Source: Siphonodentalium dalli
Taxonomy: Eukaryota > Mollusca > Scaphopoda > Gadilida > Siphonodentaliidae
DNA: 64,000 nt
Assembly (NCBI GenBank): GCA_032622095.1
Contig: CP136063.1
Span: 146,871,379 to 146,935,378 of the forward strand
Direction: 5' to 3'
The notes below the pieces were generated by a model. The model was given only the letters and a program-made list of their open reading frames with translations, did not search any database and was not told the DNA's origin. Within the stretch, counting starts at the first letter, position 1, and every line of letters begins with the position of its first letter. This document shows positions 11,947 through 22,934 of the stretch, piece by piece. Made by a program: the position numbers and the translations under genes.

Positions 11947-12235
11947 GTCAGGGTTTTTGATCAGTTTCTAATAAATTACTGGTATCACAACTTGAATGGG
12001 AAACTGATATAGCAACCCACTTCATTTTTATCATCACATCTCTTAAGTTGAACGATGAACATAACAACCCACTATGGTCTTTAAAATGCACATGCATGTC
12101 CAACAGGAAAATGTTCTGAAAGGGACTCTAGCATAGTTGTAACCCCATTGAATGTAAAAAGGGATTTGATGAAATTTAAAAATATCTGCAATTTAATTCT
12201 CGTCATGGAACGCTGATAGAAAGTAATAAGATTCA

Positions 12236-12405
12236 TACAGTTTCTATTAAATTACTGGTATCACTGGATGTATTGTATTACAATTTCTAATAAATTACTA
12301 GAATCACTGGATGTATTGTATTACAATTTCTAATAAATTACTAGAATCACTGGATGTATTGTAGTACAATTTATATTAAATTACTGGATGGATTGTATTA
12401 CAATG
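12236..12405. repeat. 51-bp tandem repeat, about four copies
   Basis: The unit contains TTTCTAATAAATTACTRG.ATCAC and GGATGTATTGTATTACAA. The two central copies are nearly identical. A single related unit lies at about 11965. Confidence 0.88.
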
Positions 12406-12594
12406 GAGATTAAACATATATCGGTTAGTAGACATTTGGATATTCGAGCATGAAAACAGGTTAGGAGCTGGTTGGTTAACCTTTTGTCCCACATGGTCTT
12501 ATATGTCCATATCAATGTGATTATTTTGCTGTTTTTCCATTTTACCCTTTTCTTAATTTGATCTTAGTTGTCATGTGGCCAATTTTTTGTTGAA

Positions 12595-12600
12595 TTTATT
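12595..12600 (-). promoter_or_regulatory. candidate polyadenylation signal AATAAA
   Basis: A canonical hexamer on the minus strand, about 195 nt after the in-frame TAA at 12794. It would serve the short isoform that ends in the cysteine cluster. The hexamer is common by chance in AT-rich DNA. Confidence 0.3.
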
Positions 12601-12793
12601 TTCATGCTTGAATCCCCAAATTCAAATGAAGCCAGATATGTTTATCTTATAAATAAATTTAGTTAATCTTTGGTAAAATTTAACAATCAATATTGGATAT
12701 GAGGTATTAGACAAGGTATTTAAAATACCGTTAGAACAAATGTAAAGTAACAATTTGAGAATAAATATTATAATATAAAGAATGTCCCTCAGG

Positions 12794-13030
12794 TTAGGCT
12801 ATACGTTTCCAAATGTTGTTAGCAACACCATCCGAGTGTGTTTCTATCACCTCCTCTCCGGGCCCCACATCATCACGTTCCATTATTCGCGCGGCCACAC
12901 TGATGCACTTCCCACAATTCTCTGTTGTGGTGCAGCCACATGGGCCACTCCTACACTCTGTTGTTAGAATATAGAAAATACTATACTCACTTGGGTCTAC
13001 GGCTGGTACAGCAGCATTCTTGGATTTCTC
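12794..13030 (-). CDS. possible alternative terminal exon with a cysteine cluster
   Basis: If the donor at 12990 is not used, exon D stays open in the same frame for 78 residues and stops at TAA 12796-12794. The added tail contains CRSGPCGCTTTENCGKC, with cysteines spaced C-x4-C-x-C-x5-C-x2-C, then an acidic segment ending NNIWKRIA. The segment is markedly GC-richer than the AT-rich intron around it, which suits coding sequence. An AATAAA on the same strand lies at 12595-12600, about 195 nt past the stop. Removing the 33 nt from 12990 to an internal cag would also keep the frame, but 33 nt is too short for a normal animal intron. The cluster is loosely reminiscent of CXXC-type zinc fingers but lacks their full spacing. 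It would give a shorter isoform lacking exon E. Confidence 0.45.
   Translation of the reverse strand, partial: EKSKNAAVPAVDPSEYSIFYILTTECRSGPCGCTTTENCGKCISVAARIMERDDVGPGEEVIETHSDGVANNIWKRIA
12991..13030 (-). CDS. exon D: 40-nt micro-exon
   Basis: The acceptor is ttaacatttttccag at 13031 and the donor is CCCAA|GTGAGTATAG at 12990. The exon starts in phase 0, as exon C ends, and encodes EKSKNAAVPAVDP plus one base. That base joins the two bases at the start of exon E to make an Asn codon, so the phase is right on both sides. Both splice signals are strong. The alternative is that splicing does not occur at 12990 and the frame continues to a stop at 12794 (separate entry). Confidence 0.72.
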
Positions 13031-13307
13031 CTGGAAAAATGTTAAATATTCTTGAGTTCAAAGATAATATTATAATACATGTACATGTACTATAACAGGA
13101 TAACTCTTTTTTCAATAGTATATGTCACAAATCAGAAGTTGCAAATCCATAGTTGAATATTCAAAACACCAGTTGAATCATTATAAGTATCCATTGTCTA
13201 AGGTAGGGCAGATTTTATCCAATTGATAAAGCTCATTGCATGGTGCTTAGCTTTCGGTCAAGAGGCCCTCTTTGAATATTGGAAGGTGTTGTTAAAATGG
13301 TTAAGTG

Positions 13308-13413
13308 AGAGCTTTCCGATGAATGGCAACAAGCCATATTTCCGACTAAATCCTGAAAAATTACCCATAATACTGCTGTGGTTAAGGAGTCGTTTATTTA
13401 GGGAATTACTGTA
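13308..13413 (+). mobile_element. TACAGTAATGCCC MITE, right arm only
   Basis: Same one-armed form as at 1, 11838 and 27161, ending GGGAATTACTGTA. Confidence 0.83.
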
Positions 13414-13814
13414 ACTCATTTTCAAATTCAATACTCTACTTCATAAAATAACAGAACTTGCAAACTAATGAAAGGAATCAATTCTTGATGCAAATGTCAC
13501 AGATCGGTCAGTATAGTTTATTTACAGATCATTGGGATGTTCAGTTGAAATAATATCAAAGGCAACTGTGAGTTAGGAGAAAAAGACAAAACTGTCATTA
13601 CCCTCTTTCATAACAATCACGGCTTTGTCACATAAACCAGGAGACAGGAACCATCTATTACATGAATAATTGGAGCGATCAAACTAAAAAATTCTATATA
13701 CATTGAGGCACCACAGTGATCATAATATTAATCTTGACACATTTTGGTACATCAGAAATGATCAGTTACAGGGGAAAATTCTCCTTTGTAAGAGCGAATT
13801 ACAGATCCAGATTG

Positions 13815-14428
13815 AACAAGAGGTGTGCACTCGAGTGCTAGCATACCCCCACCGTGGCAAATTCAACCCGCATTATCCGTAAACTCAACCAAAAAGATTT
13901 TTAACTTTAAAGAAAAATTCGGACTAATAATATCGATATGGTGTCACAAGAAGCTTGTACAGAAAAAATTATTGAAATCGGTTCATATTTTTTAAAGTTA
14001 TTAAGTCAGACAGAATTTTCTAAGTCAAAATAAGTCGAAAATGAGGTGTAATATTTTGAAAAACAGTCTGAGCCAATCCCTAGCCGCATCATGTAGAGAG
14101 GCTATTGTGAGAAGCATGTATACCAAAAATTATTGAAATCGGTTCATATTTGTTAAAGTTATTAAGTCGGAAAGAATTTTCTAAGTTAAAATAAGTCGAA
14201 AAAGAGGCGTAACTTGAAAATAAAAAGTCGGACCGAACCGCAATTAGCATCATGCGGAGAGACCGTCCTAAGGAGATTGCATACAAAAAATTATTGAAAT
14301 CGGTTCATAGTTGTTCGAGTTATGAGGTCGGACGGACGGACGGACAAACGGACGGAGAAAGCGTGACGGACGGACGGACGCAGTCAATCCAGTATACCCC
14401 CCATTTTCTTCGAAAGTGGGGGTATAAC
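13815..14428 (+). mobile_element. HINE-like family 3, complete
   Basis: 5' AACAAGAGGTGTGCACTCGAG with perfect palindrome GCACTCGAGTGC. The subterminal ATACCCCCAC (13843-13852) is complementary to GTGGGGGTAT (14416-14425) at the 3' end. Three body modules each start ATTATTGAAATCGGTTCATA, followed by (GGAC)n and the terminal hairpin TACCCCCC..GGGGGTATAAC. Non-coding. Confidence 0.85.
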
Positions 14429-14935
14429 TAGGGCGTGATGCAACATTAATGCAAATCTGTTCTTACAAATTTCAGAAATTAGATTAAATAACTGTTGTCA
14501 GTGAAAACATGGGATTGCACAACAATAAATTGACTTGCTAGTCACCTAATTACGTAATTGGCATAATCATCTATACGAAAGCATGTTAATCTATATTTGC
14601 ATGGTCATTTACCATAATCACACTTAAGTTAATGAGGTTCACAGACAAGTTGTGAAACTCAGAATTAGGGAAGTTGACATTTGGAACATGTGATCCTCAT
14701 TGAGCAGATATGAGTGTTTACCACTGACCTACACATGTTTATGATCATAATATCTGTCAAAATCACTTATATCATGCATATGCTGTCTGGCCATTAACCC
14801 TTTAACCAAATGGATTCTTCCATCAGTTTAGATCTGAACTCAGTACTGATGTATAGTAGATTAAGTACTGATGGATAGCAGACAAGAGGTTAAAGAACGG
14901 GTTTAACTCATCAGCTCATTTCTTAATATTTTCAC

Positions 14936-15045
14936 ATAATAGCAACCACCAGGTGGTTGTTTATACCTTAGGCGCATGTTAATAATGTCGTATGATAGTA
15001 ACCACCGGGTGGTTGTTTATAGCTTAGGTGCAGGTGAACGACATC
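14936..15045. repeat. 62-bp direct duplication with palindromic cores
   Basis: Two copies each contain AACCACCxGGTGGTTGTTTATA and TTAGG(C/T)GCA. A GTCACGTGAC palindrome (E-box CACGTG) follows at about 15102. This could be a regulatory cluster or a decayed element, and no gene start is attached to it. Confidence 0.6.
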
Positions 15046-15275
15046 ATCTATTTGTTTCTATATCCATCAGTGATTTTTCAAAGATAGATTTTGGAGAAAT
15101 TGTCACGTGACTTCCGTTAGCAACAGTGTGGAGATTGCAAAAAAACGTGGAAATGGGAATGAAAGATCGCGATGAAAATGAAAGTAATTACTTCACAACT
15201 TACGAAGAATTCACATGTGATTTAGGACTATTAATTTCATTTAGACCAATTTTGTCGGTTAGCTTAATGAAAACA

Positions 15276-16435
15276 AACGAGAGGCCGATCACGATCGGCA
15301 GATGTTAACCCATCCCTTGGCGATAGTAAATTACTATGATCAGAATCATAAATGAGAGTTTTGGTGTTGAATTATAGAGTATACTGTTATGTACTATTAT
15401 AGACAAATGTACATAACACAAATTATTCGAATTTATGGGTCCTCGTATTTATATAAGAGAATGCATTGGTACAGGATCATTACAGGATAATGATGCACCA
15501 CCAAAGCCGTGGGTTAAATGTGAAAGGTGACCTATAGATCAAGATAAGCCACCTCACTGCTGACCCATTAATATCAATTATATAGCAGAGCTGTCAACAA
15601 ATCACAGGAATTGTTTATGTAGAGTGATATCTTCAGCTGTGCAAGGCAGCCAAGATGTTCAAGTATTGTTGAATCTTTATTTTAAATTAGATACCATAGC
15701 TTTCTTTATCAGATTATCTGCACATTGGCATAAGAGACATCAGAAAATAATATAGCCTTGTTGAATATTTATTTTAAATTAGATACCATAGCTTTCTTTA
15801 TCAGATTATCTGCACATTGGCATAAGAGACATCAGAAAATAATATAGCCTTATCAATAGCTAAGTAGTCCAAAGGCATGGGATGGAATTGGTGAATTGGA
15901 TTTAATGTCGCTCCAAACAAATTTACCAGTACATAACACAAGATTTTGGACCGATTTAAACAAATTTGGTGTGGTGACTTGGGGTACCCTTGGCAGAGTT
16001 ATAATGGTGTTAGTTTTTTCAAATTATGTTAATTTTTTTTTTTATATTAATTTATATTTAAAAACAATATATTTTATTATATATATTTTTTCATTTATTT
16101 AATTATTTATTTATATTTATAAATTGAGCAAGGAATTCAATCTAATTTTTGTTTAATTTTTTTTTTTTAAGAGTGAATATTTTTTCGAAAAATGGCCATA
16201 ACTCAGTTAAAAATAGTCGGACCATATTCGAACTCGATCTGTCTTTTATGCTGAGAAATTCATAAACAAAATTTGGTTCCGATCAGATATAAAATGTTCG
16301 AGTTATCGCACCATGCGTAAAGTGTCTACAGACAGACAGACAGCCAGACAAGACAGACGGACGGACTAACAACGAGTGGTCAATCCGGACAACGACACTA
16401 TGTTTACCATACTATGGTATGGGTAAACATAAAAA
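15276..16435 (+). mobile_element. HINE-like family 1, complete (short form)
   Basis: 5' AACGAGAGGCCGATCACGAT (palindrome GCCGATC/GATCGGC), then ATGTTAACCCATCCC, which pairs with the 3' GGATGGG-type end. Contains a 92-bp exact internal duplication (15668-15851), one GGGCCATAACTC-type body module, a GACAGACAGAC-GGACGG run and the 3' palindrome ACCATACTATGGTATGGGTA with ATAAAAA. No protein. Confidence 0.85.
15668..15851. repeat. 92-bp tandem duplication inside family 1
   Basis: Units 15668-15759 and 15760-15851 differ at one or two bases (GAATCTTTA versus GAATATTTA). Other family-1 copies (about 20455 and 34815) have one unit, so this duplication arose in this copy. Confidence 0.9.
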
Positions 16436-16945
16436 TGAAGACGTCATGACATGGTTTCTGATGTCATTTTGGATTTGTGGTCCAGAATCCAGACAAGATT
16501 GCACAATACACAACATGTCTTGTCAAGTTGGCATGTCATCTCTGTTACAGATAAAAGGCAAATTTGAGGCACAGCATGTGTGGTTGCTCAACTACGTGTC
16601 ACATACAATTCATATTATCATTGAATACTCAAAATCAATCGTAACTATCCAGTTGCAAAGATATCTTCCATTCATTCTTTGACTTTTGATTATTATCTTC
16701 TTCAAACAAAGTTATTTATATTTTTATGAATTCTATTGTTCATATATCATTTATATATGAAATTGTGTGATCATTTGGCTTGGAACAATATTTTTACTGG
16801 GTTTCTGCAAGCCTAAAGAAATTCTAGGACAATTTTTAAGGTTTTCCAAAGGACCTCAGTTATCACATTCAAGGCAAGTGAAGGCAATTTCTCAACAGTT
16901 TCTAGCTTTATACAAGTTTGGCAATTATGTCTTCAGCGAATGCTG
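16436..16945. other. intron 3 stretch without recognised content
   Basis: AT-rich, with no convincing coding or repeat signal. Confidence 0.4.
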
Positions 16946-17281
16946 TATGTATGACCAAAAACTAAGGATATTCACAGCCACTTTTGAAAATTTAATTACT
17001 TTCCAAACATTTAGCAGTTATTTGTTAAATTCAAGGATATTCCAGAATGTCAGGACAACGCGGTAACCGTGTATTCATGTATCACCAAAAATTCAGGATA
17101 TTCACGTTGAATTCAAGGATATACTAGGATTTCAGGACAATGCGTTACCCATGTATTTAATTTTTTTTTTATATATCATCAAAAATTAAGTATATTCACG
17201 GCTACTTTCGATAATTTAATCACTTTCCAAACATTGAGCAGTTATTTGTTGAATTCAAGGATATTCCAGGATTTCAGGATT
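16946..17281. repeat. three irregular tandem units with TTCAGGACAAYGCG
   Basis: Each unit carries 'ATCACCAAAAATTMAGGATATTCAC', 'GAATTCAAGGATAT' and 'CAGGACAAYGC' words. The second is internally deleted. A fourth piece (GATTTCAGGACAATGCAGTAACC) lies at 17989-18010, separated by an unrelated ~700-bp segment. Confidence 0.7.
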
Positions 17282-17980
17282 AGTAGAGAGAGTATAGGTG
17301 GGCACGAAGCGCCCGGTTCGTGCCCGGGATGGTCGAAAAGATCGAGTGATCTTCTCCTTCGCACCACGATTTGTTATTGTGAAGATACCTGAACATAGAA
17401 AATTGTCATGTCTGAACCCGACAAAAGCTGAATTGAATGAATGATTGTTGTATTGGGAAGAGCCCACGAGCTTTAATACGGGGTATGGGAGAGTCCCAAT
17501 GTGTCCCTTTAGTGTTTTATAGTTGTAGTTGCTGAGTGAGTCGTGGTGCGCTGAAAGGAGAACGGGACCCTTGTTATAAATTAAAGTGGTGTTATACAAT
17601 CAGGCATTGTGAATAATCAAGGACATCTCTGGCATAGAGAGTTGCGTGCTGCATTGTATAAAGGTATGTATATGTATAAAAGCAAGCAGGGAAACATTGA
17701 TATGCAGATTGGGCCCACTGATTGCCCTGAGAGAGTTTCTATTAGCTATGGCATGTTCCAATTTTTCTGTCCCGCCCTACCTCCCCATGGCACGGGCGTA
17801 GATGAAAGCATATATTGACAAGTTTTATATACAGTGTTATTTAGACTTTAATAGCTGGTTTAAGACAGAACGATAATGAACAAAAGAGGATATACATCTA
17901 TATATATATAAATACTGTACAGTTGATATACTTTTTTTTGGTTTATATTATTTTTGTTTGTTTTTTAATTTTATTACGGT
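17282..17980. other. unrelated segment inserted in a tandem repeat
   Basis: Base composition is more balanced than in its surroundings, with a strong hairpin GGGCACGAAGCGCCCGGTTC..GTGCCC at about 17299-17326 and TATAAAGG/TATAAAAG boxes at about 17657-17683. The same tandem repeat resumes on its right. It may be a solo LTR or another insertion, but I see no matching terminal repeats. Confidence 0.35.
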
Positions 17981-18041
17981 AAAATGATTTCAGGACAATG
18001 CAGTAACCGTGTAATTATACGAAGAAATTTTTTATACTTAC

Positions 18042-19646
18042 TTTAGGCTGATCCAGGTCTTTGACCATATCATTTGCTGAAGCATCCAAATTTTCTTCAT
18101 CTGTAATCTTCTGAAGTACTGTCCTGTCTGTTATCCCAGCAACCCTCTTACTAACAGGAACTGAATGCTGTTCAGATACTGGTTGAGTTTCTTGTTGGTC
18201 AGAATTTCTTAATAGACTGTCAGGCCTATGCTCTGTTGTAACACTATCATGACTAATAACATGCTGCAAAGTTGTCGCTGGTGCCAACCTAGTGCCGGTA
18301 CCAGTGGATGACACATTGTTATGTGTTGTCATGGCAACAGAAATATCACCAGAACCATTTTTTGTAGCACAAATAATATCCTTAGGTAATTGATGATCAC
18401 TTTTGGGTTCCTTGGACACATCTTTAGTAACGATATTTGAGGTATCGTCAACAGAAGATTCAGTGGTATTGCAAACAACCTGTGATGATTTAAAAGCAGG
18501 TGTTTCATCTCTAACACTATTAACAACAAGTGGAACACCTACAAAATTGTCGGTGTGTTCAGCTCCGGAGTGGTCCATCCTGTTCTCCTTGTCCTCGAGA
18601 GACTGCTGACACAGTTCTATTTTTGGAGTTGAAGAGTAAAACTGCTTGAACAATCTAATTGCATCTCCGTACTCTATAACAGTAGCCAGTTTCTTATTCA
18701 ATAGGTTCAAAGACTTTTTTATTCTAAGGTAGATATACCGTAGCACTTTATTCGAAGATTTTTCCGATAATTCCCATGTTGCAATGTCCAAACTATACAT
18801 GGATTTCTTCACTTCATGCAAAGAACAATTCCTAAAACATGTCCGTACAATCTCATTCATCACAAGAAAAGAACCAGATGGTGATTTAATTTTCAATACA
18901 TTGTAACCATTAAACTTTATGAGCCCGAAGTATACTGGGTCACCAACAAGACTTTTGTGTCTGTTTGGCTTGATATCAGTTTTCTTTGATTCCGATTCCA
19001 ATTCATTTATACACTTTAAAGGTGTACTTAAATCATTCACATCTAGTGCTTCCTGTGAGCTTGTTCTGTTTGAGAGGGAATCAAGCACATCAAAAGTGTT
19101 TTTCGTGGCATTGCTATGCAAGTCGGAATTAATCATATCTGCAGTTTCCTTTATGACTGTGCTATGCAAGTTATAATCAAGCACATCTGATGTTTCTTTT
19201 GTGGCTGTGCTGTTTGAACCAGAAGCAATCACATTTAATGTACAGTTTGACACAGTGCTATGTGAATCAGAATCAATCACATTCGATGTATCGTTGGTGA
19301 CTGTTTTATGTGAATCAGAATCAATCACGTTCGATGTATCGTTGCAAACTGTGCTATGTGAATCAGAATCAATCACATTTGATCTATCGTTGGTGACTGT
19401 GCTATATGTATCGGAATCGGGCATAACTGAGCTTTCATGTGTGCCTGAGATGCAAATGTCCGATTCAGGCAATACTGAAGGATCCTGTATGCCTTTGACA
19501 TGGTTGTCAGATGAGTTATCACATCCTGCCAATACAACATAATAATCAACAACCGGTTTGGTGTCTTCACGGCTTGTTGGTTGAGACTGCATGATACCTG
19601 ATATAGTGTTCCAACAATTGTCAGCACCATCATCATTGTACAGCAC
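18042..19646 (-). CDS. exon C: 16-residue tandem repeats plus a compact domain (Ski/Dac-like pattern)
   Basis: 1605 nt, exactly 535 codons, phase 0 at both ends. The acceptor is ttaaatttcag at 19647 and the donor is CCTAAA|GTAAGT at 18041. It opens with codon GTG of an internal exon, not a start. Residues 66-203 contain about eight copies of a 16-residue unit of the type STVxNDTSNVIDSDSH, from a 48-bp DNA repeat at about 19040-19450. Copies nearest the middle are almost identical and outer ones decay. Residues 236-338 (18633-18941) are the only globular-looking region: alternating hydrophobic strands, then helices, ending in YGDAIRLFKQF. The order of hydrophobic positions resembles the Ski/Sno/Dac DNA-binding domain, but no invariant motif proves it. 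The rest is low-complexity. Function unknown. Confidence 0.85.
18633..18941 (-). other. predicted folded domain inside exon C
   Basis: This stretch encodes residues 236-338 of exon C. It begins GDPVYFGLIKFNGYNV and ends YGDAIRLFKQFYSS. It is much less serine-rich than the flanking sequence and has the spacing of a short beta-strand pair followed by three helices. In Ski/Sno/Dac domains a leucine/proline-rich segment, a helix, a cysteine-containing turn and an LIT-x-x-D-x-x-x-L end follow in this order. Here FLVMNEIV, SLHEVKKSMYSLDI and VIEYGDAIRLF occupy matching places. The match is by eye only. Other small alpha/beta domains would fit as well. Confidence 0.35.
19040..19450 (-). repeat. coding 48-bp minisatellite
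   Basis: Tandem 48-bp units within exon C encode the 16-residue repeat. The unit is easily seen on the plus strand by the recurring word GAATCAGAATCAATCAC. About eight units are recognisable. The central three or four are nearly identical at DNA level, so the tract has expanded recently or is being homogenised, and copy number may vary between individuals. Confidence 0.85.
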
Positions 19647-19754
19647 CTGAAATTTAACAATTATAGGTGAACGTTCAGGTCAAAGCACTGAATTTCATGA
19701 TGCCACCATAGACAAAACCAGTCAGGGAGAATATAAAGGAAAGTGTTAATGACA

Positions 19755-19891
19755 CTACAGCAATGCCCTAAATAATCGACTCCTTAACAACAGCAGAATT
19801 ATGGGTAACTTTTCAGGATTTAATTGGAAATATGGCTTGTTTCCATTCATCAGAAAGCTCTCAGGAGTCGATTATTTAGGGCATTACTGTA
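19755..19891. mobile_element. TACAGTAATGCCC MITE, right arm internally deleted
   Basis: The left arm is complete (TACAGCAATGCCCTAAATAA..) but the right arm keeps only its last ~30 bp (GGAGTCGATTATTTAGGGC). Confidence 0.85.
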
Positions 19892-19946
19892 GCTCGACTT
19901 GGAAAGGTAAATGCTATGCTGAGCAGTCAATGAAATGATAGAAGAG

Positions 19947-22010
19947 AACGAGAGGCCGATCACGATCGGCAGATGTTAACCCATCCCTTGGCGATAAAAA
20001 TTGACTATGATCGGATAAATGAGAGTTTTGGTGTTGAATTATAGAGTATACTGTTATGTACTATTATAGACAAATTTACATCACACAAATTATTGGAATT
20101 TATGGGTCACTAGCATTTATTTAAGAGAATACACTCTTACAGGATCGGTAATGCTAAACCACCACAGCCTTGGGTTAAATGTGAAAGGTGTGACCTGGAC
20201 ATGGAATACTTAGGTTAACAATAATAATGTGTCAAATTCTATCAACAATATAGTATACAGATAAGCCACCACACTGCTGACCCATTAATATCAATTATAT
20301 AGCAGAGCTCTCAACAATCACAGGAATTGTGTATGTTGAAAACTGACCTCTCTATTAAACCAATAATAATTATAATGACCTCATACCATCTGAAGATATA
20401 ACTCTGCAGCACAGATGTACATGTCTACTGTTAATATCATGTGATGTTTATTGTTGAATCTTTATTTTAAATTAGATACCGTACCATAGCCTACTTTATC
20501 ACATTATTTGCACACTGGCATAAGAGACATCAGAAAATAATATAGCCTTATCAATAGCTAAGTAGTCCAAAGGCATGGGATAGAATTGGTGAATTGGATT
20601 TAATGTTTCTCCAAACAGATTTACCAGTACATAACACAAGATTTTGGACAGATTTAAACAAATTTGGTGTGGTGATTCGGGGTACCCTTGGCAGAGTTAT
20701 AATTGTGTTAGTTTTTCAAATTTGTTTAACTTAAAAATTTTTTTTTTTTAATTATTTAAAAAAAAAGATTGGGAACCTTTTTATCAACGTGTATCATAAT
20801 CATCAATATCTAAATGAAAACCAAGAGCCACTGACTTTTTTATTATTATTATTATTATAAAACATAAAAATAAAAAAAATAAAAATTATTTTTTCAAATT
20901 TGTTTTCGAATAAGGGTCATAACTCCTTTAAAATAAATTGGATCGAACCCATATTCAAACTCAAACTGTATTGTGGGCTGAGAAACTTATATACAAAATC
21001 TGGTTCCGATCAAATAGAAAATGTTAGAGTTATCGCATTATGCCTAAAGTGTACTTGCAGAGTACAAGAAAAATATATCAAACCTGGTGTGCCCTTTAAT
21101 ATTTCAATTCACATTTGTAATCAATTGAAATTAATGTCCAACAAATCTACTAAACACAATCACATTATTAATCTCCAATAGTAATTCTATTAAACAATGA
21201 AACCAGATTATGCCTTTAAGATGGAATTTAAATAACCATGCATATAAAATATATAGTAGAAACATTCCATCTATGCTATCTCAGCATACACATCTCCTAG
21301 TAGTTAATTATCTCAATGCAAGAGAGAGAGAGACACTTCATGGCATTGTAACTGGATACTAACTCTGTGTGAGAAGACAACATCAAACCTGATTTATTAG
21401 ATTCTATTTGGACAGTGCAAACTGGGTATCTTTGATATATTTTAGCGATAAATAAAATAATCAAAAGACCATAACTCCATTAAAATATATCGGATCAAAC
21501 CCATATTCGAACTCGATCTGTATTTTGGGCTCTGAAACTCGCATACCAAATTTGGTTCTGATCAGATAAAAATTGTTCGAGTTATGACAGCATGCGTGAA
21601 TTCGAGGTCGAAAAAGGGCCATAACTCCGTAAAAAAAATTCGGATCAAACCCATATTTGAACTCGATCTGTATTTTGGTCTGAGAAACTCATATACAAAA
21701 TTTGTTTCCGATCGAATAGCAAATTTTTGAGTTATCGCACCATGCGTAAAGTGTCTACGGACAGACAGACAGACAGACGGACAAAAAAATTCGGATCAAA
21801 CCCATATTTGAACTCGATCTGTATTTTGGTCTGAGAAACTCATATACAAAATTTGGTTCCGATCGAATAGAAAATTTTTGAGTTATCGCACCATGCGTAA
21901 AGTGTCTACGGACAGACAGACAGACAGACGGACGGACGGACACACGACGAGTGGTCAATCCGGACGTCGACATTATGTTTACCATACTATGGTATGGGTA
22001 AACATAAAAA
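19947..22010 (+). mobile_element. HINE-like family 1, long form with multiplied body modules
   Basis: Same 5' end (AACGAGAGGCCGATC) and 3' end (ACCATACTATGGTATGGGTA) as 15276-16435. It differs by extra GGGCCATAACTC modules, including a ~152-bp direct duplication (about 21632 and 21783) that ends in a GACAGACAGAC run each time, and a ~400-bp unrelated stretch at about 21048-21450. Confidence 0.8.
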
Positions 22011-22170
22011 GGATAGTCAAAATTTTTAGTGCACATGCCTGTAAATTTTAAAAACATTTCTCCATTAAATGTGGGCTGCAGGGTGTGCCAATGGCTTCAA
22101 AATGGCTGCTGATGGCCATGTTTTTCAAACTTGGAAAAATTCATATAGCTCCCATCTAGAGATCACCCGG
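22010..22170. repeat. fragment of 'AGCTCCCATCT..GGTCACCC' dispersed repeat
   Basis: Contains AAAATGGCTGCTGATGGCCATG and ATAGCTCCCATCTAGAG, as in the copies at 5158 and 61500. Confidence 0.7.
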
Positions 22171-22934
22171 AATACTGCAAAACTTAGTGAGCAAGCGCTT
22201 CAGTACTAAATATTATACAATTTGTCCATCACCTACCAAAATAGGTGAGTCTCCACTAACCCAGACTGCCAAAAAAAAAAAAAACACCCATACCTGCCCA
22301 GACTGCCAAAATGTAATTGGTTTTCCAGCTATATGTGTACAATATTCCAGAGAAATAAATGACTGTTAGATTAACACAGGCATTCAAGGGGAAAACACAG
22401 CCAGAAACTATTTCAAGCATGAACAGATGTACTGTAATTCAAGTTATCAATATGCAGTAATTTTAAAGAAGGCAGAAAGCAAAATAGTGTAAATAGAAGA
22501 CAATTCCATTTTCAAATTTAGTGTATGACACCATTTTGTCTAACTACCACACCCCCACCTCTGGAGGGTACAATAAATGTTAAATTTTTATTTCAATTTT
22601 AGTAATCTTTGGTTGAAATTTCAAATTTCTATTACAAAAATTTAGGCAGAAAAAAATTGACCGGAGAGGCCACCAGATCAGTCAGAAAAGAATGTGGACA
22701 GATATAATAGTTTATAAAAAAGTTTTGAGGTGATTTATATTTTTAATTATATATTTCCAACATATATCAGCTGCATTAATCTTATTTGGATGTGGTATTC
22801 ATTTGTCAAACAAGCTTGAACAGGTGGATACATTTGTTTTTGATACTTAGACACTGCCAGTCGAAATGTCACAGTCAAAGGATGACAACGTAATGAGGAA
22901 GCAAGCATAGGGGGGGGGTATAATTTGAGACCAG

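Noticed and set aside
15126-15308. 60-codon plus-strand ORF after the E-box
   Set aside because: Runs into the start of a family 1 element and has no domain or good start context.
17255-17599. 114-codon minus-strand ORF as a retroelement protein
   Set aside because: No Gag, protease or reverse transcriptase motif. It continues into the tandem repeat, so probably chance.
19201-19542. 113-codon plus-strand ORF opposite exon C
   Set aside because: Shadow of the 48-bp coding minisatellite on the other strand.
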